Below are positions 43,425 through 53,200 of a DNA stretch of 64,000 bases, piece by piece. Source of the stretch: JBJXGE01 sp046154185 (GTDB taxonomy: Bacteria; Planctomycetota; UBA8108; UBA1146; JAJFFE01); the NCBI GenBank assembly GCA_046154185.1, contig JBJXGE010000003.1, positions 28,133-92,132 on the forward strand, given 5' to 3'. The position numbers and the translations under genes were made by a program. Below the pieces are notes generated by a model. It had not been told where the DNA came from. It saw only the letters and a list, made by a program, of their open reading frames with translations, and did not search any database. Numbering within the stretch: position 1 is the first letter of the stretch; the number at the start of each line of letters is the position of its first letter.

Positions 43425-45044
43425 TCACGATCCCGAGTGCGTGGTGGCGCTGCGACCTCCATCCTGCACAGCACTCTCGGCAGCAGCCGGCTGCATCGAG
43501 GTCGAAGGATCCGGAACCGAGAGTTCGAGCCAACGGCTACCGTCGAAACACTCGATCGTGTGCCGCCCGTCGGCGCCGCGCGCGACGCGCTCCGGGATGG
43601 CGAGCGACTTCAGCAGCAGCCGAACGACCTGGCGCAGCGATTCGCGTGGCGGAAGCTGCAGGCGTGGTAGTGAAGAATCCGGCTCGAACTCTTCTACACG
43701 CGCGAGCACAGTCATGCCGCCGTCCGCGACCCCATCGCGCGGCCACGGGACGCGTTCCGCTTTGCCGGCGAACGCGTGGGTGTGCAGTCGTTCCGCGACC
43801 GCGACCTCGACGAGTCGCTCGAGAGATGGCCGGCCATCCCGGGGATCGCGCGCGGCGTCGGCGAAGACGCGTAGGCGCTCGATTTCGCACGGTTCCAGCG
43901 GGCCGCAGGGATCGGCGAAATCGACGAGAGCGCGAAGCGATTCGAAAGAGAGTTCCGCCAAGCGAAGCGACGAGAGCGATTGCAGCCAATGGATAACGAC
44001 GCCCCATTGCGGATCGGGAATGGTGCCGATCTCGAGGGCCAGTGCCGCGGCAAGTCGCGCCGGTTGCGGATTCCAGACACGAACAATTTGCTCGAGCCGC
44101 GCGGCCGTCTCTGATGCGGCGATGCCTGCGTCGGGCGGCGTCGCGTCGATCGCCGCGGCCACACGCGCGGCGGTCATCGGCAATTCTGGAAATTCACGGT
44201 GCAAGAGTTCGCGCTCAAACTTCTGCAATGAGTGGCACGTGAGTCCGATGTCGACATGGCCAAGACCAGGATAAGACGAAAACAGGCCTCCGCTGCGTTC
44301 GACGACCGCGCGCAGTTGCTGCTGCTCAGCCGCAGGAAGAAACGCATCATTCGTCGCCGTGATCGCAAGGACCTGGCAGCGCGCGCGCCCAATCGAATCC
44401 AGCAAATCGATGTCGGTCGGCCGACGCAGCCACGGCTTGATCAACCAGGGTAGCGGCCAAGAGTAGTGCCCATCGATATAGTGACCGACCGCCGTTTCCG
44501 CGCGGACCGGCGCGAGCAAAAAGATGGCGCGCGGTGCGGCGCCGTCGTCGATCAACGAGGCCGCCGGTAACGCGCCGATGGACAGCGAACGCACCACCAC
44601 ACGCGTCGCATCGCCGCCAGCTCGACGCAGCGCCTCCCGCCACATCAACTCGGCATCTTCGCGCAGGTTCACGGGCGATAGAACACCCGTGGAAACACCG
44701 TTGCCGCGGTAGTCGAGCAACAGCGAAGCGAAACCGCACGCGCGCAAGTCGCATAGCACCTGATACGAGGGAAAACCGTGCGTGCCCTTGGCGACCGAGC
44801 CGCCCGACTCGAGAAAGTGCAACACGATCGGCGCGCCTGGATCGCCGGGTACGAACACACCGCGCAATTTGCTTCCATCAGGAACGGGCACTTCGACGGT
44901 TTCGGCGCCGTGCGGGAACTCGCCAAGCCAAATTCGATTCTCGACGGCGCGCCGAAGGAGGGGCGGTGTGATGCATCCCGCATTCGAAAGCAGCAGCGCA
45001 AAACCCGCTGCGACGATGAGCACGCGTGGCGCGGGCTTCCGCAC
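43425..45044 (-). CDS. Lipoprotein with alpha/beta-hydrolase domain
   Basis: A protein of about 539 residues. GTG 45044 follows AAGGAGTCGCAA and gives a lipoprotein signal peptide (V-L-I-V-A-A-G-F-A-L-L-L-S-N-A-G-C). The hydrolase domain spans about 50-300: V-L-H-F-L-E-S-G-G-S, D-Y-R-G-N-G-V-S, a nucleophile elbow R-S-L-S-I-G in place of the usual G-x-S-x-G, an acid in A-T-N-D-A-F-L, and His in G-L-G-H-V-D. The last about 230 residues are a helical region of unknown role. The replaced first Gly of the elbow is unusual but tolerated in the superfamily. Confidence 0.78.
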   Translation of the reverse strand: MRKPAPRVLIVAAGFALLLSNAGCITPPLLRRAVENRIWLGEFPHGAETVEVPVPDGSKLRGVFVPGDPGAPIVLHFLESGGSVAKGTHGFPSYQVLCDLRACGFASLLLDYRGNGVSTGVLSPVNLREDAELMWREALRRAGGDATRVVVRSLSIGALPAASLIDDGAAPRAIFLLAPVRAETAVGHYIDGHYSWPLPWLIKPWLRRPTDIDLLDSIGRARCQVLAITATNDAFLPAAEQQQLRAVVERSGGLFSSYPGLGHVDIGLTCHSLQKFERELLHREFPELPMTAARVAAAIDATPPDAGIAASETAARLEQIVRVWNPQPARLAAALALEIGTIPDPQWGVVIHWLQSLSSLRLAELSFESLRALVDFADPCGPLEPCEIERLRVFADAARDPRDGRPSLERLVEVAVAERLHTHAFAGKAERVPWPRDGVADGGMTVLARVEEFEPDSSLPRLQLPPRESLRQVVRLLLKSLAIPERVARGADGRHTIECFDGSRWLELSVPDPSTSMQPAAAESAVQDGGRSATTHSGS

Positions 45045-45184
45045 TTGCGACTCCTTGCAACTTACTGCGCGACGGGTACGCATACGAGCGCGATCAACGC
45101 GAACGCGGTGCCGTAGGCGGTGTGGTAATCGTTGAGCGGGTGAGCATCGTGCGAACCTGGGTTTCCAGTAGGCGACCGTCAGCT

Positions 45185-45604
45185 TCATCGGCTGGTCAGG
45201 CGACCGCGCGGGGCCGCCTCCTTCCGAATCACCGCACTCTTCGAGATGGCCCCACGGTCAGCGTCCTCCTGCAACCGGCGAACTTCATCGATAATCCGTA
45301 TGAAGCGACGGCCGAAGGGCGTGAGCACGTACTCGACTTCGACGGGCGGCTTGTCGCCGAACACGGTGCGACTCACGATACCGAAGCGAAGCATCTTGCG
45401 CAGGCGCTCGTTCATTACCTTTGCGGACAGACCCTTGTGGGCCCGGAGGATGGCGCTGGGCCGACTACATCCTTCAGCGAGAAGCCGGAGCAGTCCTACG
45501 GACCATTTGCATCCGATGATGCTCTCGACCATCGAGGCGACGGGAATGGCCTCGGCGTCGGCGCCCGCGATAACTGGATGAGCTGAGGGATCGTCTTGGA
45601 CCAT
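45185..45604 (-). CDS. HxlR-family transcriptional regulator
   Basis: A 139-residue winged-helix regulator. It contains the HxlR pattern I-I-G-C-K-W-S-V-G-L-L-R-L-L near residue 30 (the conserved Cys-Lys-Trp), then G-L-S-A-K-V-M-N-E-R-L-R-K-M and V-E-Y-V-L-T-P-F-G-R-R-F. HxlR proteins often sense redox or electrophilic stress through that Cys. It is divergent from the CPVC redox-protein gene with about 115 bp between them, so it probably controls that gene and itself. Confidence 0.92.
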   Translation of the reverse strand: MVQDDPSAHPVIAGADAEAIPVASMVESIIGCKWSVGLLRLLAEGCSRPSAILRAHKGLSAKVMNERLRKMLRFGIVSRTVFGDKPPVEVEYVLTPFGRRFIRIIDEVRRLQEDADRGAISKSAVIRKEAAPRGRLTSR

Positions 45605-45719
45605 CGTGTACCTACCTTACCAAAAGGTGCGTTCTTGGCTGGACCGCGCGCGCAGCGCATCCTCTCGTGTGGGTGGCGCGAGGCCACCACAAACCGTTCG
45701 AAAACAAAGGAGCAGAATC

Positions 45720-45956
45720 ATGAAGAAGAAGGCCGTCTTCTACCACGCCGGATGCCCCGTTTGCGTCAGCGCCGAACAGTCGGTGCTCGCAGCACTCGAC
45801 AGGAACCGCTTCGATGTCGAGGTCGTGCATCTCGGGACGACCAAGAAACGCGTCTCGGAGGCGGAAAAGCTCGGCATCAAGTCCGTTCCCGCACTCGCGC
45901 TGGATGGCCAGGTCTTTCACATCAACTTCGGCGCCAACCTGTCCGCCCTCAAGTGA
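45720..45956 (+). CDS. Small thioredoxin-fold redox protein (CPVC)
   Basis: A 78-residue protein with the fold of glutaredoxin/NrdH-like proteins: M-K-K-K-A-V-F-Y-H-A-G-C-P-V-C, active-site Cys pair at about 11 and 14, the cis-Pro segment I-K-S-V-P-A-L, and a C-terminal F-G-A-N-L-S-A-L-K. ATG 45720 is preceded by AAAGGAG at 7 nt, so the longer upstream frame is not used. It probably acts as a thiol-disulfide reductant in the cytoplasm. It is divergent from the HxlR gene, a likely regulator. Confidence 0.87.
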   Translation: MKKKAVFYHAGCPVCVSAEQSVLAALDRNRFDVEVVHLGTTKKRVSEAEKLGIKSVPALALDGQVFHINFGANLSALK

Positions 45957-46062
45957 CCGCTCGGCCTAGCGCATGCTCTTGGAGGGGCGAAGCGGAAGCG
46001 CCCCTCCAGGCGCTTTGAACCCGGAGTCGAATCAAGCTGAGTCATCGGTCACTTCTCGGGTC

Positions 46063-46133
46063 GCCTAGCGGTTTGCCGTTAAGCTGCGGGCGGCCGTCTG
46101 CGGCCGACCGACAGCATCAACGGCTTGTTAGCC
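46063..46133 (-). other. attC-like recombination site
   Basis: Read on the minus strand, this 71-bp site starts G-GCTAACAAGCCGTTGATGC and ends CAGCTTAACGGCAAACCGCT-AGGC. The outer boxes resemble integron attC boxes R'' (RYYYAAC; one mismatch) and R' (GTTRRRY; one mismatch), and the inner boxes GCCGTT / AACGGC match exactly. The middle is a GC-rich imperfect palindrome (CGGCCGCAGACGGCCG). The site lies 8 bp after the stop of the small gene and about 240 bp after the SnoaL-like gene, in the orientation expected for a gene cassette. No integrase gene or second attC is visible. Confidence 0.55.
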
Positions 46134-46140
46134 AGTGCTG

Positions 46141-46380
46141 CTATTGTTCCAGAGTAATCTCCGATCCGAGAAACTTCGAGAACCCGCGTGCCGCCGTCCT
46201 GACGGCCGTGTCGCGTGACGCCGTAGATGACATCGTCCCGGATTGTGGATACAGCTCACCGAAGCGAGTTAGAAGTTCTGGCAGGCAGTGCGCAATCTGC
46301 CCGAGTACCCTTCGAAGAAAGTCGCCGTCTCCTTCTCGGGCATTCGTTTCGACGACAGACGCGCACGAGTGCGGAATCAA
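46141..46380 (-). CDS. Small coupled ORF upstream of the attC-like site
   Basis: A 79-residue frame from TTG, whose start overlaps the stop of the SnoaL-like gene (TTGA) and follows GGGAGG at a short spacing. The segment F-L-R-R-V-L-G-Q-I-A-H-C-L-P-E-L-L-T-R-F is helix-like. Its stop lies 8 bp before the attC-like site, as is typical for the last gene of a cassette. No family recognised. Confidence 0.35.
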   Translation of the reverse strand: MIPHSCASVVETNAREGDGDFLRRVLGQIAHCLPELLTRFGELYPQSGTMSSTASRDTAVRTAARGFSKFLGSEITLEQ

Positions 46381-46730
46381 GAGCCTCCCGGAGCTGCCAA
46401 TGTGCGACCGACAAAGACCTCGATTTCCGCAATCTGCTCGCCACGAAAGCGAATGTACTCCGCCATTCTCATCGGAGGCCGCGCCACCCCAGGCGCGGTC
46501 TCGTGCTCGTATACGACGACGAACTCGGGACCATGCCCGAACACGCGCAGATTCGTTGCCCAGGCTTGGCCGACGGCGGGCAAAATCGCGTCGAGCATGG
46601 GGTCACGTTGTCGATACTCGCCGAAGCTGCTGACGAAGTGAAAGTCGGGAGTAAGCAGCGAACGAAGGCATGCGAGGTCGCGATCTCGGAACGCCCGATA
46701 GTAGCTCTGAATCGCACCGTGGTAATCCAT
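46377..46730 (-). CDS. SnoaL-like (NTF2-fold) protein
   Basis: A 117-residue protein of the SnoaL/NTF2 alpha+beta-barrel superfamily. It begins Y-Y-R-A-F-R-D-R-D-L-A-C-L-R-S-L-L-T-P-D-F-H-F, then G-E-Y-R-Q-R-D-P-M-L, and ends with strands V-V-V-Y-E-H-E-T and M-A-E-Y-I-R-F-R-G-E-Q-I-A-E-I-E-V-F-V-G. AGGAG lies 8 nt before ATG 46730. The fold serves as a polyketide cyclase, isomerase or ligand-binding protein; the ligand cannot be told. Proteins of this fold are known from integron gene cassettes, and an attC-like site lies downstream. Confidence 0.82.
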   Translation of the reverse strand: MDYHGAIQSYYRAFRDRDLACLRSLLTPDFHFVSSFGEYRQRDPMLDAILPAVGQAWATNLRVFGHGPEFVVVYEHETAPGVARPPMRMAEYIRFRGEQIAEIEVFVGRTLAAPGGS

Positions 46731-46904
46731 CTCGAATGCTCCTGTGCGCGGCGTTGTGGATGTGGTCTCAGTCCGGCGCTCTCGGCCGGCGTATCTCTTT
46801 AATCAAACTCTAGGGTGATCTGTGTCGAGCCCTGTATCAAGTCGAGAGGTTTCCGCGACTATTGGCGGTTTTTTGGTAATCACCAAATAGGCCCCGGTCT
46901 TTCA

Positions 46905-47804
46905 ATGCCCGTGTCGAAGTCGACATACTCGGCGTCCCAATCGGCGGTCGAACCGGGATCGATCGAAAACCTCACTATGCGCGCGAGCGAGCTAGCCGGA
47001 TTCGTTGTCGATGCCACGAGCAACGACGGCATCGGCGACGCCGAGATTTTCGCGAGCTGGTCGCCATTTCCGCGCGTGCCGGTGCCCAAGCCGGCAGATG
47101 GCGAGCCCACAGGATACGCACGATCGGCCGGTGACGGCAGTTTCGCACTCGCTCTACCGGATGAAGTCTCGTCGGTGCTGGTTCGCGCGTCTGGATACGT
47201 GGCCGCGAGAGTGCCGCTGCCTCTAGCGCTAGAAGCGGAGCTGCTGGAAATCGAGCTCGAGCCCGAGTCCATAATCCGCGGCCGGGTAGTCGATGCCGCG
47301 CACGTGCCGGTTGCCGGCGCGGCGCTGCGGCTAGTCGCGCGCGACGTCGAGCACGACTCGGCGTTTGCAATTACCTGTTCCACCGCCACAGATGGCAGTT
47401 TCGAGCTGCGCGGCGTCGCACGCGGGCGACACGCGCTTGCGGTCGATCAACGCGATTACGCCGAGCGAGTCGTTGATCTGGAAATCTCTGGCGATCACGA
47501 CATCGGCGTAGTCATGCTCGCGCCCGCCATCCTGCTCGTCGGCGAGGTCCGTGCATCGAGCACCAGGACCTCAGGCACAATCACATTGCGCGGCGGCCCA
47601 CGAGTGCTTCGAGCATATGTCGACGACAGCGGCCATTTCGAGTTTCCGCGGCTAGGTTTCGGCGACTATGTGCTCGATTACCACCGCGGGCGCTCGCAGG
47701 TGCCTATCGAGCGCAACCTCGTCGTAACCGCCGGCCCGATCCAGAGAATCGAGCTGGCCGTCGATTACCCGGATCTCGGCGTCGAAGTTCGGGTTGTTCG
47801 ATAG
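46905..47804 (+). CDS. Protein with carboxypeptidase-regulatory-like repeats
   Basis: A 299-residue beta-rich protein with two to three carboxypeptidase-regulatory-like domains: G-F-V-V-D-A-T-S-N-D-G-I-G-D-A-E-I, then I-R-G-R-V-V-D-A-A-H-V-P-V-A-G-A-A-L-R-L with S-T-A-T-D-G-S-F-E-L-R-G-V, and a final V-L-R-A-Y-V-D-D-S-G-H-F-E-F-P-R. No signal peptide is visible. Start uncertain: ATG 46905 is a compromise; GTG 46815 and ATG 46977 are also in frame, and none has a good ribosome-binding site. The truncated kinase gene follows after 33 bp and may have been its partner. Confidence 0.65.
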   Translation: MPVSKSTYSASQSAVEPGSIENLTMRASELAGFVVDATSNDGIGDAEIFASWSPFPRVPVPKPADGEPTGYARSAGDGSFALALPDEVSSVLVRASGYVAARVPLPLALEAELLEIELEPESIIRGRVVDAAHVPVAGAALRLVARDVEHDSAFAITCSTATDGSFELRGVARGRHALAVDQRDYAERVVDLEISGDHDIGVVMLAPAILLVGEVRASSTRTSGTITLRGGPRVLRAYVDDSGHFEFPRLGFGDYVLDYHRGRSQVPIERNLVVTAGPIQRIELAVDYPDLGVEVRVVR

Positions 47805-47837
47805 CCGGGTTGAAGAGCGACGATCGGAGCGTGCGCA

Positions 47838-48318
47838 ATGACAAACTCACCGATCGACAAGGAACCGCCACGAGCCGGTGAGACAGGACCTGATCGTGCG
47901 AAGGACCGGGAGGGCCAGCACGACGAGGTCGATACGACGCGAACTGCGCCCAAACCCTCCGGCCCGCCATTCATGCCCGCCATTCCGACTCAAATCGGTC
48001 CGTATCGCATTCTCGAGAAAATCGGCGAAGGCGGAATGGGAGTCGTCTATTTGGCGGAGGAGCGCGGTGAAATCCGGCGACGCGTTGCCCTGAAGGTCAT
48101 GCTTCCTGGAATGTCGAACCGAAAAGTCATGGCGCGGTTCGCGAGCGAGCGTCAGACGCTCGCCATGATGAGTCATCCCAATGTTGCGAGAGTCTTCAAC
48201 GCCGGATCGACCGATGAAGGCCTTCCCTACTTCGTCATGGAGTATGTGGGTGGGCTCGCGCTCACGGCATATTGCAGCCTGAACCGACTTGACACCCGCG
48301 AACGACTCGCGCTCGTGA
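47838..48318 (+). pseudogene. Ser/Thr protein kinase, truncated after the N-lobe
   Basis: About 160 residues of a bacterial Hanks-type kinase: I-G-P-Y-R-I-L-E-K-I-G-E-G-G-M-G-V-V-Y (P-loop), R-V-A-L-K-V-M-L (the ATP-binding Lys), F-A-S-E-R-Q-T-L-A-M-M-S-H-P-N-V-A-R-V (alphaC), and Y-F-V-M-E-Y-V-G-G. Homology stops after D-T-R-E-R-L-A-L-V, just before the catalytic loop, so the HRD and DFG motifs are missing. The frame then runs antisense into the neighbouring dockerin-module gene until 48689, which is not kinase sequence. ATG 47838 has GGAGC upstream. The break coincides with the 19-bp inverted repeat at 48316-48356, so the protein cannot be an active kinase. Confidence 0.85.
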
Positions 48319-48356
48319 GCGATCACGATTCTGCATGGCAGAATCGTGATCGCTCA
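48316..48356. terminator. Perfect 19-bp inverted repeat with 3-nt loop
   Basis: TGAGCGATCACGATTCTGC (48316-48334) and GCAGAATCGTGATCGCTCA (48338-48356) are exact reverse complements around ATG. It lies 6 bp after the stop of the minus-strand dockerin-module gene, so it could be that gene's terminator. It is also the point where kinase homology ends. It is followed on the plus strand by TTTG only. Confidence 0.7.
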
Positions 48357-48361
48357 TTTGG

Positions 48362-49465
48362 TCACGGGCACGGCGGAAAGGCGTCGCAGGTCAGCGCGCC
48401 GCTGGTGGGGTCCGCGCCGCACGCGCTCGGAGGCGGCGGCAGCGGCGCCCCGGCGACGAACAGCGCCGACAGCACCGAGACGGCATCCGCAATGTTGACA
48501 CTCTCGTCGTCGTTGGCGTCGGCAGCTTGGGCGCATGGTAGGAATCCCATGCTGAACAGCCCGCTCAAGATGCTGATCGCATCGGCGATGTTGAATGTGC
48601 CGTCCGCGTTGGCGTCCCCGCGGCGGAACTCGTCTTGTACCGGGCCGGCTGTGAATGCGCCGCCCCAGACGAACAGCCCGCAATCGTAGTTGTCATCTGT
48701 GCTGTCTGCGACTGCAAACTTAAGCGTGTTTGCGCCGGGCACGACTTGAGCCGTTGCGCTGAGATATCCCATGACGCCGAAGTAGTCCGGTGCGAGCGGA
48801 TAGGCGTCGAGAACGAAATCCGGCGGCACGAAGGTGAAATCGCTCGACATCGCAATCACCGGGTTGCCATCAATCTTGAAGAGTCGTTGTTCGCCGTTGG
48901 CGAACACTGCGGCCACGTCGGGATAGGGCGACATGCCAAAACCGTACTCCTGGCTGCCATAGGCGGCGAGCAGCGAAATCTCTCCGGCGCTTGCCGAGTT
49001 GAACTCGATCACCAGGCTCGAGGCATCGCCGGTGCTGGTGCTGAATCCAAACTCGCTGAGTAGCGCATCGAGATCGGCGTCGCCGGGTAGACCGAGCGAG
49101 CGGCCTGGAAACGGGAAGTAACCGGGGAGCGTCGGCTGGATGTCGACGGCTCCGCCTGAGGTCAGCAACAAACCGGGCGGCTCGCCGGCGAAATATGTAT
49201 CTCCCGGTGTATACACTCCCGCACCGATCAGTGCGCCGGTGTACGTCACCGAAGTAATACTTATTCCGGGCGCGCTCACGAAGGCGAGTGTGAGCGCGAG
49301 ATCGGTCGGCGTTGCTGTGGGAAGCGTCGTTACTGAAACGACGGGTTGCGCAGGCGCTGTGGAGACGAGTACGAGTCCCATTGCAAGCGCGAGCCCAAGA
49401 CTTATAAGCCCCCGCCAACCGGCTGTGCGGCGTGCGCAGCACTCGAACTTTGTGAAGGCAAACAT
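48362..49465 (-). CDS. Exported protein with choice-of-anchor-like domain and dockerin module
   Basis: A 367-residue protein. ATG 49465 follows AAAGGGGTGAAACC. A signal peptide (L-I-S-L-G-L-A-L-A-M-G-L-V-L-V-S to A-P-A-Q) is followed by a beta-sandwich domain resembling choice-of-anchor L (L-L-L-T-S-G-G-A-V-D-I, G-D-A-D-L-D-A-L-L-S, S-L-V-I-E-F-N-S-A-S-A, Y-G-S-Q-E-Y). The dockerin-like pair (R-G-D-A-N-A-D-G-T-F-N-I-A-D-A and D-A-N-D-D-E-S-V-N-I-A-D-A) and the Cys tail C-G-A-D-P-T-S-G-A-L-T-C-D-A-F-P-P-C follow. It is probably extracellular. Its 3' end abuts the broken kinase gene. Confidence 0.85.
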   Translation of the reverse strand: MFAFTKFECCARRTAGWRGLISLGLALAMGLVLVSTAPAQPVVSVTTLPTATPTDLALTLAFVSAPGISITSVTYTGALIGAGVYTPGDTYFAGEPPGLLLTSGGAVDIQPTLPGYFPFPGRSLGLPGDADLDALLSEFGFSTSTGDASSLVIEFNSASAGEISLLAAYGSQEYGFGMSPYPDVAAVFANGEQRLFKIDGNPVIAMSSDFTFVPPDFVLDAYPLAPDYFGVMGYLSATAQVVPGANTLKFAVADSTDDNYDCGLFVWGGAFTAGPVQDEFRRGDANADGTFNIADAISILSGLFSMGFLPCAQAADANDDESVNIADAVSVLSALFVAGAPLPPPPSACGADPTSGALTCDAFPPCP

Positions 49466-50204
49466 GGTTTCACCCCTTTCACGTCACTCCTAGGAATTTA
49501 GGCGGCAAGTCTACACCGAGTCACGCTCGTCGACGCCGGCTAAGTCGCCGCGCCGCCCCAATGGCGCGTCACGGCTCGGCTCGCTGTTCTCCGGTCAACG
49601 CCAACCCTCACGTTGACTTCGATTTGTGCGTGTCTAGAGAGATTCTCTGTCAGAACGTCGTGCGTCGCTGCCTAGGATTGATCGGGACTCTCGGCGCATC
49701 TCGAGAGGGAGGCGATCATGATTCGACGCCTTCCATGAGTAGGCTCCGCCGCCAAGGCCAACGTGCTGGCCGGCAGAACAACGATGTCGTCACGTTGGTC
49801 GACTTGGTTGCAACGATACGATTCGCTGCTTGAGTTTTTTTGCCGTGAAGCAGGAACTCGCGATACCGTCAACCTGGAAACCGTTGGAGATCGGCGACTT
49901 TCTGGAGGCCGCCTGGAAACGCTTCACTCCGCCAACCGTTCAGGCTCCAGTGCATCCCTTCCTCAATGACAACGACGCTCGCATCTTTTTTTCCTTCGCT
50001 GCGGATCTGGAACAGCGTTACTGCGTAGAGAAATGGTTGAGCGCCTGACGAAGTGCAGAGCCTTTGATTGTCATCCGGTCGCGTCGGCAACTTTCGCCGC
50101 TTTGATGTCATTCCCGCGGCGCGATGTATTTATGTTGACTCAGTGCATCGGCACATCGAGACTTCGAATTCTCTGGGCTCGCAATGGGAATCGAGGGGAA
50201 ATTC
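49466..50204. other. Intergenic region with one possible small ORF
   Basis: 739 bp between divergent genes. A plus-strand frame at 49830-50048 could encode a 72-residue protein (W-K-P-L-E-I-G-D-F-L-E-A-A-W-K-R-F and A-R-I-F-F-S-F-A-A-D-L-E-Q-R-Y). Its composition looks coding, but the TTG/GTG starts lack a ribosome-binding site. The last 150 bp should carry the promoter of the alpha-2-macroglobulin operon. Nothing else is recognised. Confidence 0.4.
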
Positions 50205-53200
50205 ATGCGCCGTATGCCATCACGGTTCGGGCTCTTGTCGGTCATTTTGATCGCGCTGAATGTGGTGGGATTATTTTGGATTCGCGATGCGCTATTGCAT
50301 GCGCACCGGCCTCGCTTTCGCGTCTTGGCAGCTTCACCCGCGCGACAAGTCGATGACGCAGATCGATTCGAATTGCGCTTCGACGCGCCGGTCGCGCGAC
50401 CGTCGGAGATCGGCGAGCGTCCTGCGCGCGCGCTGTTCGAGATCGAGCCGGAGCCGGCCGGCCACTGGCGGTGGGCGGAAGCCGATCGGCTCGAGTACCT
50501 GCTCGAGAATCGCCTCCCGCTTGGGCGCGAGTATGTCATTCGGCCAGCCGCGCATCTCGAAGCGGAAACAGGCCGCATTCTTGTTGGCACCTCCGAGTTT
50601 CGTTTCCGCACGAGCGCGCTCGAGTTGCGGTCGTGCGAAGTGCGGTCGTCGGATCACGTGTACGTGCGACTGGAGCTGCGATTCAACCAGCTCGTCGATC
50701 CAGTGGCGCTCCTACGCCACCTCGAGGTCTACGACGGCGGTGACATATCGGGCGCGAACGTGCGCCATCATAAAGGCAAGATCGAAATCCACTCCCTCAC
50801 ACAAGCGCCGGCGCTCGACATCGTCGTACGCGTGAACCGTCCGCAATCGCATCGCCTCGTCGTGAAAGTGCTCCGCGACCTAACCGGCCATGGCGCACAC
50901 CTCGGACTCGTCGAGACCAGCGTGCAAACTCTCGATGTGCTGCGCGATTTCAGGTTGGAAAACGCCTACGTGCCGACGCCCGGTGCCGACGATGCGGTGG
51001 AGGTGAGACTCCAATTTTCGGCGTTCTTCAGCGAAAAAGTCGACCCGCCCACTGTTGAAGTGCGTCCTCAAGTCGCCGATCTCCGCGTGCGCCGAAGCGG
51101 ATCCGAACTCTGTCTCACGGGCGCATTCCAGTGCGGCGCGCGTTACACCGCAATCGTTGATCGCAACGCCGTGTCGGCGGACGGCCGACCGCTCGGTCGA
51201 GAACAGACCATTGCGTTCAACATTCCTGACCGGGCACCCACGGTGGATCTCGCGGTGCGGCACGGCATCTTGATGCCGACCGGCAATCTCTCGCTCGATC
51301 TGCGACTCGTCAATGTCGCCGCGCTCGGGCTCGAGGCCTGGCGTCTCTACGAGAACAATCTCGTCGCGCATCTGCAAGGCAACGCGCGCGACGAGACTTC
51401 GCGGCAGGTCATGCATCGAACGATTGCGCTCGGTCTCCAACGCAATGTGCCAAGCACGGTCGCGATCGACTTGCGTCAGTTGCTCGGCGAAGTGCCGACC
51501 GGAGTGTATGCACTGACGGCGCGCGCGAGGAATCGCCATTGGGCGAGGGACGATGCGGTCGTCGCCGTGACGGACATCGCGCTGACGACGAAGCGCGAAC
51601 GCGACGGCTACTTGGTCTGGGCCACATCGCTCGCGACCGCCGCGCCGATCGCGAACGCGACGATCTCCGCACTCACCTATACCAACCAAGTGATCGCGAC
51701 TGCGACGACGGCCGCCGACGGCGTCGCTCGGCTGCGCGTGCCAAAGAACTCCGCGGACGACCACGTGTGGTTGATCGCGGCGCGTCTCGCGGAGGATCTC
51801 AGCTTCATTCAACCGGACCGCCGGCCCTGGGTTTCCGACGCGGTCGAGCAGTCCGGTCGTTCCTCGCCGACGGCTTACGATGTTGCGCTCTTCACGGAAC
51901 GCGGCGTTTACCGCCCGGGCGATGTCATCCATCTCAGTGGGATCGTCCGCGAACCCGACGGCGCGCTGCCGCCCGCGCTGCCGTTGACGATCCGCGTGTT
52001 GCGTCCGGACGGCAAGGCCGCGCACGAATTGCCAGTCGATGCCAGGCCCGACCAACAAGGGTTTTTCACGATCGCCATTCCGACGACGACCGACTCGCGC
52101 ACCGGACCCTACCGTTTCGTTGCGAGTGTGCGCGGCGCCGAGGCGGCGCTCGGCGAAACTTCGGCGCTCGTCGAGGCCTTTGTGACAGTGCGCATCGAAC
52201 TCGACGCCGCGATGTCGCAAGAAAAATACTGCTACGGCGAAGGCCCGCCGACGCTCGCGGTCGCTGGTCGCTACTTATTTGGTCAACCGGCTGCCGATCT
52301 CCAGCTCGCCGTGCCTGGCACCTACGCGTGGCGAAGGTATGAATCGCGGCGTTTCCCCGAGTATCAGTTCGACGATGCGACGCGTTGCGCGCACGGCCAA
52401 TTGACAACGATCGAGACGCGCCTCGACAAGGATGGCGCTGCCACCGTCGCGTTGTCGCTGCCGCCGCAACTCGCGGCCGGCGTGTGGCAAGCTTCGCTCA
52501 CTGCAACGGTGACGGAGGCCGGCGGGCGCTCGGTGTCACGCCATTGCGTGACGACGATCGATACCGCCGAATATCACATCGGCCTGCGCATTCCCAAACA
52601 CACGTTCGCGCCCGTTGGCTTGCCGATCGACATTCCTTGGGTCGTTGTGACTTCAAACGATGCGCCCGCCGAGTCGACGAAGTTGGCTTTCGAGTTGACG
52701 CGCGTCGAGTTCGAGTCTGTGCTCGAGGAAGTACAACGCAAACTGAAATGGAAATCGGTCGAGCGATTGGTGCCGATCCAAGAGTTTGAGTTCGCTCAAT
52801 CCGCGTCGGGATCGATCTCCATCGCCTGTCCGTCCGCTGGTTACTATCGCCTCACAGCGGTCGAACAGCGCACGGGTCAACGCGCGCGCGTCGAGTTTTA
52901 TGCTGCGAGTCAAAGTCACGACATACAGAGCTTTTCGCTGGCAGAACCGGAACGGCTCGAGATCTTGTGCGATCAAGAGCGATATCGTCCGGGCGAGCTG
53001 GCGAACATCGTCGTGCGGGCGCCGAGTGCGGGGACGATGCTGTTGACGATCGAGTCCGATCACGTCGTCGAGCATCGCGTAGTCACGATGACAACGAACA
53101 CGGCGACCGTTTGCATGCCGGTGGACACGGCTCTTCGCGGCAGCGCGTTCATCAGTGCGACGGTCGTCCGAGCCGTCGATCCCAAGCAAGGAAGTTGGCT

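Noticed and set aside
50880..52220. 446-codon minus-strand open frame
   Set aside because: It is antisense to the alpha-2-macroglobulin gene, which has clear domains and the thioester motif.
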